Positions 27,460 to 35,905 are shown, numbered from the stretch's first letter. The stretch: DNA of 64,000 bases from Hyphomonadaceae bacterium UBA1849 (GCA_002338565.1 DDIN01000008.1:1059567-1123566); one strand, 5' to 3'. The notes: generated by a model from the letters alone, not told the origin. Translations and numbers: made by a program.

Positions 27460-27562
27460 CAGTTCCGAAACAGAACAGGCTAGCGCGTCAAAGTTGTTAA
27501 CGAATAGCCCGATGCAGCGCGCCAGAGTAATACGGCGTAAGTGTCAGACACACCTCAACTTT

Positions 27563-27580
27563 TTTTGAACGTGTTCAAAA
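27563..27580. promoter_or_regulatory. Palindrome TTTTGAAC-GT-GTTCAAAA, possible operator
   Basis: Perfect 8-bp arms around a 2-bp centre, about 200 bp before tadE and 200 bp before comM. The symmetry is typical of a dimeric regulator site. The regulator is not identifiable from sequence; GAAC-N2-GTTC spacing does not fit the alphaproteobacterial LexA consensus. Confidence 0.45.
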
Positions 27581-27669
27581 TAAATTCAATCAAATCAGTG
27601 TTATCTTTGAACGGAATGAAATTGCGACATCCCTATTACGAATAATTATAATAATTAAAAGTTATCGGC

Positions 27670-27678
27670 TGTGGATAA
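27670..27678 (-). promoter_or_regulatory. Perfect DnaA box
   Basis: TTATCCACA is read on the minus strand at 27678-27670, with an extended match (TTTATCCACAG). It sits next to an A/T-only tract at 27640-27660 and about 105 bp before tadE. A single 9-mer can occur by chance, but the location in an AT-rich gap is suggestive. Confidence 0.5.
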
Positions 27679-27782
27679 ATCCAAAAAATCCGGGCTGTTT
27701 TTTTAACGGTTTGGCTACGGGCCCGTGTCATATTTTTGGTCATTAGCGCGTAATTATCGAGCTATTTTATAAGTGACTTTTT

Positions 27783-28196
27783 ATGAGACATTATTTTGAA
27801 GATAAAAGAGGGGCATCTGCGGTTGAATTTGCCTTAGTCGCCCCGGTGCTGATGTTCATACTCGCGGCAATCGTCGGTTACGGCATGGTATTTCTAACTG
27901 CGATAAGCCTTCAGCAGCTCGGCGCGGACGTGACGCGCGCGACGATTGGCGGGTTTTCCGTTTCCGAGAAGCGGGAGCTCGCCGCCGAGCACCTCGCTGT
28001 CGCACGGAGGGAGTATGTCCTGATCGACAATGATCAGGTGGTCGTAGATGTGGTCTATGACACGGACACGGAGACGACTGTTGTCGAAATCGCTTATGAC
28101 ACGACTGGTCATCCGGTCGAGTTGTTCCGCGGTCTTATCCCAATGCCGGCGAACACATTCACGGTGCGCCAGAGTATCTCGGAACGGACCACATGA
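27783..28196 (+). CDS. TadE-like pilus assembly protein
   Basis: A 137-residue pseudopilin-like protein of the TadE family. The prepilin-type N-terminus EDKRGASAVEFALVAPVL (processing expected after the glycine, Glu at +5) leads into one membrane helix (about residues 17-40) and a beta-rich extracytoplasmic part. The start is ATG 27783 with no strong ribosome-binding site. Its stop overlaps the next gene by 4 bp. It lies more than 30 kb from the tad locus at the window end, so this pair is a separate cluster. Confidence 0.85.
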   Translation: MRHYFEDKRGASAVEFALVAPVLMFILAAIVGYGMVFLTAISLQQLGADVTRATIGGFSVSEKRELAAEHLAVARREYVLIDNDQVVVDVVYDTDTETTVVEIAYDTTGHPVELFRGLIPMPANTFTVRQSISERTT

Positions 28197-29632
28197 GGTC
28201 ATTCCGGGAGTATTCGCGAGATACAAGGGGAACATCCCTCATCCTGACAGCGCTCTTTCTGGGCGCTATTTGTGTGCTTGTTGCCGTCGGGGTCAATCTT
28301 GGCCTCGCCTATCTGGATAAGCGGAAATACCAGTCTGCGTCGGATGTGGCTGCGCTCAGGCTGGCTGAAAGCGCCAATCCACAAGTGTCGGCGTTGCAGG
28401 CGCATCTCGATCTTCAGGGGTTTGATGATGACGGTGTTGAGGCGCGCCTCATCACTGGCATTTATCGTGAGGACGAAACAATTCCTCACGATCAGAGATT
28501 TGAAGAATCCGAATTGAACTGGAACGCCGTTCGGGTTGAGATCACCTTTCCGATTGAGGAACGCATTATGGGCGGTGCCGTCCAGAACGATAACTCGCTG
28601 AGTGTTCATTCAACGGCTACGCTCAGACGTAGCGCGTCACTCTGGATGGGGTCACGGCTTTTGCGTCTTGAGGGCGGTCTGCCTGCGGCGCTGCTGGATT
28701 CGCTCGTCGGATATAATGGCCGGATTACGGTTGCCGACTATGAGCAGCTTCTGGATATCGAACTTGATATTTTTCAGGCGTTGGAAATCATAAATACCGA
28801 CCTCGATCTCGATGCGCTCACTTATAATGAGGTTCTCGGCGCGGAAATAACGCTGGGCGACGTGACATCGGCCATCAAGGATTCTGATTTATCGGCAGCG
28901 CTCCCTTTCAATCTTCAGCCGCCAGGGCGCGCGGCGAGGCAAACGCTCGTGCTGAGCGAGATACTGGATCTGGGCCGCACCGGTGGACTGGATATTGGGG
29001 AGCTTCCGGCCACGCGTGCCTTCATGATTTCAGCAGGCGAATTGCTTTTTGCCTCCGCTGCACTGGCAAACGGTGACAGTCAGGCTGAAGCGGACATTGA
29101 GGTTCTGGGCGATGCCGTTGCTGCGCGTGTTGATATCGGTGATCCGGGCCGTTTTCTTCACTGGGACCATGGCGCCGACGGCTTTGATGAGATGGAGTCC
29201 AGCCAGATCGATATCGAGCTCGATATTGGAAGCGGGCTGAATCTTCTAAACACATCTTTGCAGCTGGGTTCGGCCACAGCACGTATAACTGACGTTCAAT
29301 GTGATGCGCGCAGAAATGTGCAGACCGTAACCGTTGAGGCGGAAACCTCGCCGACGACCCTGACGCTCAACCCGTTAAATCTCAGGGATATTACGTTAGA
29401 CCTGTCAGGTGGTGACACTGTGGAGGTCGAGTTTTCTTCGGCTGAAATCGAAGCGGGCACCACGAAGACCGTGTCGTCCGGATTGGGTGTCAATCTGAAC
29501 CGCACGCCGCTTCTTTATCGTCCACTGGTCGTTCTGGTGAACGGTATTCTGGAAGAGCTGGGCATATATGTTGGCGAAGCTGACCTGCGTGTGACCGATG
29601 CCGGCTGCCGTCTGCCTTATCTGGTCGACTGA
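28193..29632 (+). CDS. TadG-like / TadE-G family pilus-associated protein
   Basis: A 479-residue protein with the Tad N-terminal signature (RDTRGTSLILTALFLGAI, one membrane helix at about residues 12-37, then YLDKRKYQSASDVAAL), typical of TadG-related proteins. The rest is predicted to be extracytoplasmic and shows two similar acidic stretches (LDIELDIFQALEIINTDL and QIDIELDIGSGLNLLNTSL), suggesting an internal duplication. No von Willebrand domain is evident. It is translationally coupled to tadE by an ATGA overlap, and its end overlaps the convergent gshB by 16 bp. Confidence 0.8.
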   Translation: MRSFREYSRDTRGTSLILTALFLGAICVLVAVGVNLGLAYLDKRKYQSASDVAALRLAESANPQVSALQAHLDLQGFDDDGVEARLITGIYREDETIPHDQRFEESELNWNAVRVEITFPIEERIMGGAVQNDNSLSVHSTATLRRSASLWMGSRLLRLEGGLPAALLDSLVGYNGRITVADYEQLLDIELDIFQALEIINTDLDLDALTYNEVLGAEITLGDVTSAIKDSDLSAALPFNLQPPGRAARQTLVLSEILDLGRTGGLDIGELPATRAFMISAGELLFASAALANGDSQAEADIEVLGDAVAARVDIGDPGRFLHWDHGADGFDEMESSQIDIELDIGSGLNLLNTSLQLGSATARITDVQCDARRNVQTVTVEAETSPTTLTLNPLNLRDITLDLSGGDTVEVEFSSAEIEAGTTKTVSSGLGVNLNRTPLLYRPLVVLVNGILEELGIYVGEADLRVTDAGCRLPYLVD

Positions 29633-30570
29633 AGTCTGCGATCCACCGCATCCCAGAAGAGTTGCGCGGCATCAATGCCGGTAAAGCGCTTCATCTCCTG
29701 AACACCTGTCGGGGAGGTAACGTTGATCTCGGTCAGCTTATCTCCAATGACATCGATGCCGACGAGCACAAGTCCGCGCTCTTTGAGGGCCGGTCCAATG
29801 CGGCGGCAGATTTCAAGGTCGGTTTCAGTGAGGTCCACCGGATGCGCTGTGCCACCAACGTGAAGGTTGGAACGGGCTTCTCCTTCTTTTGGCACACGGT
29901 TAATCGCGCCAGCTGGCTCACCGTCAATCAGAATGACGCGCTTATCACCTTTTGAGACGTCTTTCAGGAAAGCCTGAACGATGAAAGGCTCGCGGTTGCG
30001 CTCAGTGAACATCTCCAGCAGGGAGCCATAATTGGAATCCTTCGCACTCACTTTGAAAACGCCCGCGCCGCCATTTCCGTAGAGCGGCTTCATAATCACA
30101 TCGCCGTGCTTCTCGCGGAAGGCTGCGATCTCCTCCGGATTACGGGTGATCAGCGTTTCCGGCAGCAGGCCCGGGAACAGAAGCGGGAAGAGTTTTTCAG
30201 GCGATGAGCGAACCCATTCAGGATCGTTCAGAACGAGCGTCTTGCCTTTAAGAAGCTCAAGAAGATGGGCTGCGGTAATGTAGGCCATGTCGAAAGGCGG
30301 GTCCTGACGCATGAGAACCACATCAACATCATCCTCAAGATCAAGGCGTTCATAGTCCTCAAACAGAGCTGGCGTGCCCGGAACGCGCTGGACCTTGGTG
30401 CGGCGCGCCTTGGCGTATAGCCGACCATCAAGACAGGAGAGGTCATTCGGATGATAGGTCCAGACCTGATAGCCTCTGCTTTCTGCGGCCTCAGCCATGG
30501 CAAAAGTGGTATCCGCATTGATATCCACGGTTTCCATCGGGTCCATCTGAACGGCAATTCTGAGGCTCAT
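29617..30570 (-). CDS. gshB: Glutathione synthetase
   Basis: Joins gamma-glutamylcysteine and glycine using ATP. The 317-residue ATP-grasp enzyme shows VAVQMDP-type opening (LRIAVQMDPMETVDI), the ATP-binding segment KPLYGNGGAGVF and the C-terminal NVTSPTGVQE motif. I start at ATG 30570, with GGAG 8 nt upstream; the frame extends 10 codons further but without the family's sequence. It converges on the TadG-like gene. Confidence 0.96.
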   Translation of the reverse strand: MSLRIAVQMDPMETVDINADTTFAMAEAAESRGYQVWTYHPNDLSCLDGRLYAKARRTKVQRVPGTPALFEDYERLDLEDDVDVVLMRQDPPFDMAYITAAHLLELLKGKTLVLNDPEWVRSSPEKLFPLLFPGLLPETLITRNPEEIAAFREKHGDVIMKPLYGNGGAGVFKVSAKDSNYGSLLEMFTERNREPFIVQAFLKDVSKGDKRVILIDGEPAGAINRVPKEGEARSNLHVGGTAHPVDLTETDLEICRRIGPALKERGLVLVGIDVIGDKLTEINVTSPTGVQEMKRFTGIDAAQLFWDAVDRRLQSTR

Positions 30571-30608
30571 AGGTGCGTCTCCATAACTGCCGACAGACAT
30601 ATGTATTT

Positions 30609-30650
30609 CTCTGGCAATTCACCAGAGTAGGGGCCTCACTTCATAGTGAG
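30609..30650. other. Two small hairpins in the gap between the BON gene and gshB
   Basis: CTCTGG / CCAGAG (30609-30614 with 30622-30627, 7-nt loop) and CTCACT / AGTGAG (30635-30640 with 30645-30650, 4-nt loop). Neither is followed by a T-run. They lie within the 153-bp gap upstream of gshB and could be part of its leader or end the BON transcript. Confidence 0.4.
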
Positions 30651-30723
30651 ATTATCTGTCAGGTGCGTTGTTATTCACTATTGGTGCGCCGACGCAGTCG
30701 ATAAACGGCGGGCTGATGGCCTG

Positions 30724-31383
30724 TTAGCTGGACGGTCCGCCGAGGAGTCCAGAATCCGGATCATATCGATCATTGTTACCGGAATTCTGCTCCCGGTCTG
30801 GGCTGGCAGAGTTTGGTTCGCGGATCTGGATGTAAGAGACCACTTCACGCACGCCATTCACAACGCTCGCATGTTCTGCAATCTGGCGCAGTTCGTCAGA
30901 CGAGCGTGCAATACCCATTAGATAAACGATGCCATCATAGGTCTCGATATTGATGTTGACGCTTTTGACTTCCTGATCGGTGAAAAGGCGTGTGCGGACG
31001 CGTGCCGTAATCCATTCATCATTGAGGTTCTGGCGTACGCCGCCTGCTTCACGGACCTGAATTTCGTTGGCGACATCTTCAATAAGACCGACTGTCCAGG
31101 CAATACGCTCGACTTCCATACGGTCTTCAATGGTTTCGACGCGGCCTGTCAGAAGCGCGACACGTCCGGCAACTTCAACATCGACTTCATTATAACGACG
31201 TGGGCCAGCGGCCAGAAGCCGGGCTTTCAGCTCGTTGGAGGCGTTTGCATCATCAAGGCTCTGACCGAGCGTGCGGTCCTGAACAGCGGCGACACTCACA
31301 GCGCCTGCTGCGCCAACAACGCCAGCAACGCATCCGCTGAGCGGTAGTATGCAGGCAATCAGTAGAAAGGCGCGAACGGACAT
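30724..31383 (-). CDS. BON-domain lipoprotein
   Basis: A 219-residue predicted lipoprotein: signal peptide with lipobox LSGC at about residues 15-18, then two BON domains (about residues 60-130 and 135-205). The second contains the typical VYLMGIARSSDELRQIAEHA stretch. Relatives such as OsmY/DolP act at the outer membrane in envelope integrity. A glycine/alanine-rich segment follows the cysteine. The ATG start is at 31383. Upstream is yraN, 43 bp away on the same strand. Confidence 0.88.
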   Translation of the reverse strand: MSVRAFLLIACILPLSGCVAGVVGAAGAVSVAAVQDRTLGQSLDDANASNELKARLLAAGPRRYNEVDVEVAGRVALLTGRVETIEDRMEVERIAWTVGLIEDVANEIQVREAGGVRQNLNDEWITARVRTRLFTDQEVKSVNINIETYDGIVYLMGIARSSDELRQIAEHASVVNGVREVVSYIQIREPNSASPDREQNSGNNDRYDPDSGLLGGPSS

Positions 31384-31426
31384 GTGTGTCTCCCTGAGTA
31401 ATCTACTCTAATTTACTCATTGTCTC

Positions 31427-31810
31427 TTAACCATGAGTTAGGGGAAAATCGGGTCTCCATGCGTCGCGAATGTGGCAAAAGGTTAAACCGGGCGCGATTG
31501 CGAACAGATCATAGCGTCGGTCGGCATTGTAAAGTTCGCCATGGCGCGACAGCCAGAGATCGGCAGCACGGCCAATTCTCATCCAGTTTTGCATGGAGAC
31601 GGCTTCTTTTGCGTCATTGATGCGGGCGCGCTTCTTCACTTCTATAATGACGACAAGACCGGCTTTGAGGCAGACAATGTCGAGCTCTCCGGATGATAGC
31701 TTCTGCCGTGTCGCGAGGATTTTATAGCCCTTCAGCGCGAGGATGAGGCAGGCATAGCGTTCGGCCCAGCGGCCTGCAGCTTCTGCTTTCTGCCTCTTAT
31801 TCTGCGCCAT
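31427..31810 (-). CDS. yraN: YraN-family (UPF0102) endonuclease-like protein
   Basis: A 127-residue protein with the nuclease-like core of the UPF0102 family: AERYACLILALKGYKILATR then SSGELDIVCLKAGLVVIIEVKKR, with the D-ExK restriction-nuclease-like residues. Function is not established. Its ATG shares one base with the rsmI stop (TAATG), the widely conserved rsmI-yraN order. Confidence 0.92.
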   Translation of the reverse strand: MAQNKRQKAEAAGRWAERYACLILALKGYKILATRQKLSSGELDIVCLKAGLVVIIEVKKRARINDAKEAVSMQNWMRIGRAADLWLSRHGELYNADRRYDLFAIAPGLTFCHIRDAWRPDFPLTHG

Positions 31811-32715
31811 TATCCCTTGTCACCGCGCGCTTTGTCCTGAAGGGATACAGCGCGGGCGTAAAGTTCGCGCTTGGGGCGATCAAACTTTCTGGATGCTTCG
31901 GCGGCGGCGCCCTTGGCACCGAGATTGGCCATACGGTCGATCAGATAGGCGTCGATATCCTCTTCGCTGACCTCAACCTGCCCCTCACCCGTGAGTGACA
32001 CCATGAGGACGATCTCACCTTTTGGTGGGCCATCCTCTTTGAGCTGGCTGAGAAAGGCGCCGGCCTCTGAATGGATGATCGTTTCAAACATTTTAGTCAG
32101 CTCGCGCGCCATGACGAGCTCGGTTTCGGCGCCAAATACCTCGATGATTGCCTCAACCGTGTCATCGAGCCGATTGCCGCTTTCATAGAGAACCAAAGTC
32201 GTTTTCTGGTCTGCGAAGGATTTCAGGCGTTCTAAACGCTGGCCGGTTTTGACCGGCAGAAAGCCTGCAAAGGTGAAGGTGTCGGTGGGCAGGCCACCTG
32301 CGCTCAGGGCGGCGGTCAGCGCAGACGGGCCCGGAATAGGGACGACATCAAAGCCTGCCTCGCGCACATCACGGACCAGTTTGAAGCCCGGGTCTGAAAT
32401 AAGCGGGGTGCCAGCATCTGAAACAAGGGCGAGGCGTTCGCCTTTCTCCAGCGCTTCAATGATACCAGGCCGCATCTGCGCCCCATTATGGTCATGGTAG
32501 GTGCGTAGGGTGGTTTTAATTCCATAGGCATCCAGCAGGCGCCGTGTCTGGCGGGTGTCTTCTGCGTAAATCACATCCACGGCGGTAAGCGTATCGAGCG
32601 CGCGTAAAGTTATGTCCCGGAGATTGCCAATTGGTGTTGCCACCACATACAAAGCCGATGACAAATCGACTGAGCGAATAAGTTGTGTCACGGGCATTAC
32701 CTCGATAGCGTCCAT
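31810..32715 (-). CDS. rsmI: 16S rRNA (cytidine-1402-2'-O)-methyltransferase RsmI
   Basis: Methylates C1402 of 16S rRNA. The 301 residues contain the tetrapyrrole-methylase fold opening LYVVATPIGNLRDITLRAL, the VSDAGTPLISDPG loop and the IPGPSALTAALSAGGLPTD segment. The first ATG is 32715 (used here). An ATG at 32697 preceded by GAGG is an alternative that would lose six residues. It is divergent from the LpoA-like gene with 42 bp between. Confidence 0.95.
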   Translation of the reverse strand: MDAIEVMPVTQLIRSVDLSSALYVVATPIGNLRDITLRALDTLTAVDVIYAEDTRQTRRLLDAYGIKTTLRTYHDHNGAQMRPGIIEALEKGERLALVSDAGTPLISDPGFKLVRDVREAGFDVVPIPGPSALTAALSAGGLPTDTFTFAGFLPVKTGQRLERLKSFADQKTTLVLYESGNRLDDTVEAIIEVFGAETELVMARELTKMFETIIHSEAGAFLSQLKEDGPPKGEIVLMVSLTGEGQVEVSEEDIDAYLIDRMANLGAKGAAAEASRKFDRPKRELYARAVSLQDKARGDKG

Positions 32716-32757
32716 AAGGTATGACGGTCCGATCTGGGGGACCTGGGAGAGTAGACG

Positions 32758-34068
32758 ATGAAACCGGTTCTAGCTTTAAGGCAGTTTTCTGTGGTGCCAA
32801 GCCTGCTTCTGGCGGGATTGCTTGTGGCATCCTGTGCAACTGCGCCTGCGCGCCCGCCTGCGCCGATCTCTACAGGTCAGCCGCGCACAGAGCCTGAGCC
32901 GCCGCCTCCGCCAACCGGTGGGCTGCCGGAAGAGCCTGAAGAGGTACTGCCGGAAGAGCCTGAAGAAACCGGTCCGGATGTGCGCCTCTTCCTTACACCA
33001 GAGTTCATGGAAGGCCGCGAGATCCGCCGCGTCGGCGTGCTTTTGCCGTTCTCTCACTCGCGCGCGGGCGTGCGTTCGCAAGCCTCAGGTCTTCTTGCCG
33101 CTATCGAGATGGCTCTGTTTGATCAGGCTGGCACAGACATTCTGATTATTCCGAAGGACACTGCCGGTGACGCGCGTCAGTCTGCTGCTGCAGCAACTGA
33201 AGTGATCAATGAAGGCGCCGACGTGATTATCGGTCCGCTGTTTGCGACTAGCGTTCAGTCGGTTGCGACAACGGCGCGTGCAGCAGACATTCCTGTCATC
33301 GCGTTTTCGAATGACCGGTCTGCCGCAGGTGGCGGCGCATATCTGATGAGCTTCCCGCCGGAAGAAGAAGTCGCGCGCATTGTGGATCACACAATGGCTC
33401 AGGGTATTCGCAAGTTTGCCTTTATGGGGCCGGCGTCTACTTATTCGCGCCGCGTGGAAACGGCTCTGCGTTTTGAAGCGGCCCGTCGCGGCGGCATTGT
33501 CATTGCGTCGGAATTCTACGCATCAGACAATCAGGCGCCTGTAGATGAGGCGCGCCGTCTGGCTGGTCGTATCAATAGTTCACTTTTGAACCGGACCGAA
33601 CGCGTTGCGGTGATGATCCCGGATAATGGCGTACAGTTGCGCGCTGTCGCGCCGTTGCTTCCTTATTATGAAGTCAATCTGCGCCAGCTTCAGTATATCG
33701 GCACGTCCATCTGGAACGATCCGCAAATCTGGCGCGAGCCGGTTCTGGAAAATGCTATCTTTGCGATGCCTGATCCGCAGGACACCGAATATTTCCGCAA
33801 TGCATTCCAGGGCGTTTACAATAGCGAACCTGCATCGCTTGCCAGCCTTGGCTATGATGCTGCGGCGCTTTCTATATCTTTCCTCGCTGATGGCCGCGTA
33901 TCAGAAGACGAACTTCTTGAAGCTGACGGCTTCCGCGGTGTGAATGGTCTCTTCCGCTTCCGCGAAGACGGCACAATCGAACGCGGTCTGTCTATCATGT
34001 CGATCCGCCCGAGCGGTCCGGTGCTTGTCGAAGACGCGCCAGACAGTTTTGTGGTCGGTGGCAGCTAG
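32758..34068 (+). CDS. LpoA-like penicillin-binding-protein activator lipoprotein
   Basis: A 436-residue predicted lipoprotein: signal peptide with lipobox VASC near residue 26, a Pro/Glu-rich linker (about residues 30-75), then a periplasmic-binding-protein type I fold (about 85-420). This is the layout of the penicillin-binding protein activator (LpoA C-domain) family, which stimulates peptidoglycan synthases. It lacks the N-terminal TPR part of E. coli LpoA, as usual in alphaproteobacteria. GGGAGA lies 7 nt before the ATG. It abuts convergent hemW with 2 bp between. The rsmI-LpoA divergent neighbourhood is widely conserved. Confidence 0.87.
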   Translation: MKPVLALRQFSVVPSLLLAGLLVASCATAPARPPAPISTGQPRTEPEPPPPPTGGLPEEPEEVLPEEPEETGPDVRLFLTPEFMEGREIRRVGVLLPFSHSRAGVRSQASGLLAAIEMALFDQAGTDILIIPKDTAGDARQSAAAATEVINEGADVIIGPLFATSVQSVATTARAADIPVIAFSNDRSAAGGGAYLMSFPPEEEVARIVDHTMAQGIRKFAFMGPASTYSRRVETALRFEAARRGGIVIASEFYASDNQAPVDEARRLAGRINSSLLNRTERVAVMIPDNGVQLRAVAPLLPYYEVNLRQLQYIGTSIWNDPQIWREPVLENAIFAMPDPQDTEYFRNAFQGVYNSEPASLASLGYDAAALSISFLADGRVSEDELLEADGFRGVNGLFRFREDGTIERGLSIMSIRPSGPVLVEDAPDSFVVGGS

Positions 34069-34070
34069 GC

Positions 34071-35234
34071 TCAGGGCAGGATTTCGCCGGCAATATAATC
34101 GGCCAGCAACCAGCCTTTTTCGGTCAATGATATGCGGCCAGCTTCTTCAAGGAGCTGGCCGTATTCTTTAAAGCTCTCAATCTTGCAGGCATTCAGCGGT
34201 GCGCCAAGTAGGGCCTCGACACTGGCGCGATCTACGCCGCGCTTTGAACGCAGGCCCAGAATGACGGCTTCTTCAGCCGCTTCAGTGCCGGTGAGTGAAA
34301 AAGTCTCAGCAGAGCCAATACCGCGCGCTTCGACGGCGCTGATATAATCCGGAACGCGTTGCTCAGCGATCGTCGTCGTGCGCCCGTCCGGTAATTCCAG
34401 CTTACCTTCCGCGCCCGGCCCGATGCCAAGCCACTCGCCGTTCAGCCAATAGGTAAGGTTATGGCGGGACCAATAGTCTTCTGAACGCGCATGATTGGAA
34501 ACTTCATACGCAGGCAGGCCTCGCTCAGCAGTTAGCTTCAGCGTCTCTATATAAAGGTCCGCCTGCTCATCTTCGTCCAGCGGAATGAATCGCTCGCGCT
34601 CGACCTGTTTGGCAAAAGCAGTCTTCTCTTTGATGGTCAGTTCATAGAGTGACAAATGCGGCGCGCCTGTTGAAAGCGCTCTATCGAGCTCTTCCAGCCA
34701 ATCGGGAATGCTCTGGCCCGGCCGCGCATAAATCAGATCAATCGATGTGTTCGGAAAAACATTTAGCGCGGCATCAATTGCCCCGCGGGCTTCGTCGCGG
34801 GTGTGATTGCGCCCAAGAAAGCGAAGCGCATCGTCATTCAAAGCCTGCACGCCGAGTGAAAGCCGGTTCACACCTGCCCCCTTCCACGCTTTCAGACGTT
34901 CAGGCGTAATGTCTTCGGGATTGGCTTCCAAAGTGATCTCGATATCGCCATTCGGGGCAAACCTTGCGGCGGATGTCTCTATTATCTCGGATAGAAATGA
35001 CGGGGTACACAAAGAGGGCGTACCACCGCCAAAGTATAAAGATGTGAGTGTGCGGTCGGTCAGGCTGGCCGCATATCCTTCAATATCTTTCAGGATCGCC
35101 GCTTCCAGAGCTGAATTGTCCCGCGATTTCGCTGCATAGACGTTGAAATCGCAATACGGACAAATCTTCGCGCAATACGGCCAGTGGACGTATATGCCGA
35201 ACAGCTCGTCAGGAAGGCGCGGCGAGCCCGACAT
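34071..35234 (-). CDS. hemW: HemW-type radical SAM haem chaperone
   Basis: A 387-residue radical-SAM protein related to oxygen-independent coproporphyrinogen III oxidase. The cluster cysteines are C21, C25 and C28 (HWPYCAKICPYCDF). It lacks the longer N-terminal region of true HemN, so it fits HemW, which binds and delivers haem. Its ATG shares a base with the rdgB stop (TAATG), the standard rdgB-hemW arrangement. Confidence 0.93.
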   Translation of the reverse strand: MSGSPRLPDELFGIYVHWPYCAKICPYCDFNVYAAKSRDNSALEAAILKDIEGYAASLTDRTLTSLYFGGGTPSLCTPSFLSEIIETSAARFAPNGDIEITLEANPEDITPERLKAWKGAGVNRLSLGVQALNDDALRFLGRNHTRDEARGAIDAALNVFPNTSIDLIYARPGQSIPDWLEELDRALSTGAPHLSLYELTIKEKTAFAKQVERERFIPLDEDEQADLYIETLKLTAERGLPAYEVSNHARSEDYWSRHNLTYWLNGEWLGIGPGAEGKLELPDGRTTTIAEQRVPDYISAVEARGIGSAETFSLTGTEAAEEAVILGLRSKRGVDRASVEALLGAPLNACKIESFKEYGQLLEEAGRISLTEKGWLLADYIAGEILP

Positions 35235-35836
35235 TAAATCTCCAGCGCAGCTTTCAGCTTCACAAAGGCATCGGCGCGGTGGCTCATGGCATGTTTCCGG
35301 TCAGGATCCATTTCGCCGAATGTGATGGTTTCGCCTTCAGCGACGAAAATAGGATCATAGCCAAAGCCTTTATCGCCGCGGGCTGGGAATTCCAGATGGC
35401 CACGAACTTCGCCTTCAAAGGTTTCGGTATGGCCATCCGGCCAGCCAATGGCGAGGGCGCAGACGAATCGCGCCGAATAATCATCGGCGTTTCTCTCTTC
35501 CAGAGCGGTCTGAACTTTTTTCATGGCATTTTCAAAGCTGCGCGGCTCACCGGCCCAGCGTGCTGAATAAATGCCTGGCTGACCATCAAGAGCAAACACT
35601 TCCAGGCCTGAATCATCTGACAAAGCAGGCTCGCCAGTGGTCCTTGCGGCTGCCAAAGCCTTCAAAGCGGCATTGCCTGCAAAAGTTTTTTCGGTCTCTT
35701 CCGGCTCTTCAAGATCAAGTTCGATTGCGGAGCGTACCTGGAACCCCAAAGGCTCAAATAGAGCCTTCAATTCTTTGACTTTTCCGGAGTTGTGGGTGGC
35801 GGCAATCAGGTTGCCGGGAGCAAGCTTTCTGGTCAT
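35234..35836 (-). CDS. rdgB: Non-canonical purine NTP pyrophosphatase RdgB/HAM1
   Basis: Removes dITP, XTP and other deaminated purine nucleotides. The 200 residues show the family opening LIAATHNSGKVKELKALFEPLG and the SDDSGLEVFALDGQPGIYSAR-type core. The ATG start is at 35836. In most relatives rph lies directly upstream; here rph is about 6 kb away, separated by accessory genes. Confidence 0.96.
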   Translation of the reverse strand: MTRKLAPGNLIAATHNSGKVKELKALFEPLGFQVRSAIELDLEEPEETEKTFAGNAALKALAAARTTGEPALSDDSGLEVFALDGQPGIYSARWAGEPRSFENAMKKVQTALEERNADDYSARFVCALAIGWPDGHTETFEGEVRGHLEFPARGDKGFGYDPIFVAEGETITFGEMDPDRKHAMSHRADAFVKLKAALEI

Positions 35837-35865
35837 CAGATCACACCTTCATCACATCGATTTTA

Positions 35866-35905
35866 TGTTTTTCGATAAATTTACGCTTGATTGTTTTTCG
35901 ATAAA
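35866..35905. repeat. Two 14-bp direct repeats upstream of the DUF2975-XRE module
   Basis: TGTTTTTCGATAAA occurs at 35866-35879 and again at 35892-35905, 26 bp apart start to start. It lies in the AT-rich 173-bp gap between rdgB (leftward) and the 37-residue peptide gene (rightward). Such spacing suits paired binding of a regulator; the XRE protein encoded nearby is a candidate, by inference only. Confidence 0.5.

Larger units (their letters stand above)
27361..27782. other. 422-bp AT-rich intergenic region between divergent comM and tadE
   Basis: The longest gene-free stretch in the window. It holds a LexA-type direct repeat near comM, three GTTAAC-centred motifs (two of them arms of a 10-bp inverted repeat), an 8-bp-arm palindrome, an A/T-only tract around 27640-27660, and a perfect DnaA box at 27670-27678. 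I see no convincing coding frame or RNA gene in it. It contains the promoters of comM (leftward) and tadE (rightward); whether it does more is treated under findings. Confidence 0.8.

Noticed and set aside
27670..27678. A definite chromosomal origin at this DnaA box
   Set aside because: Only one perfect box was seen and flanking genes are not the usual hemE neighbours, so it is kept as a hypothesis, not annotated as an origin.
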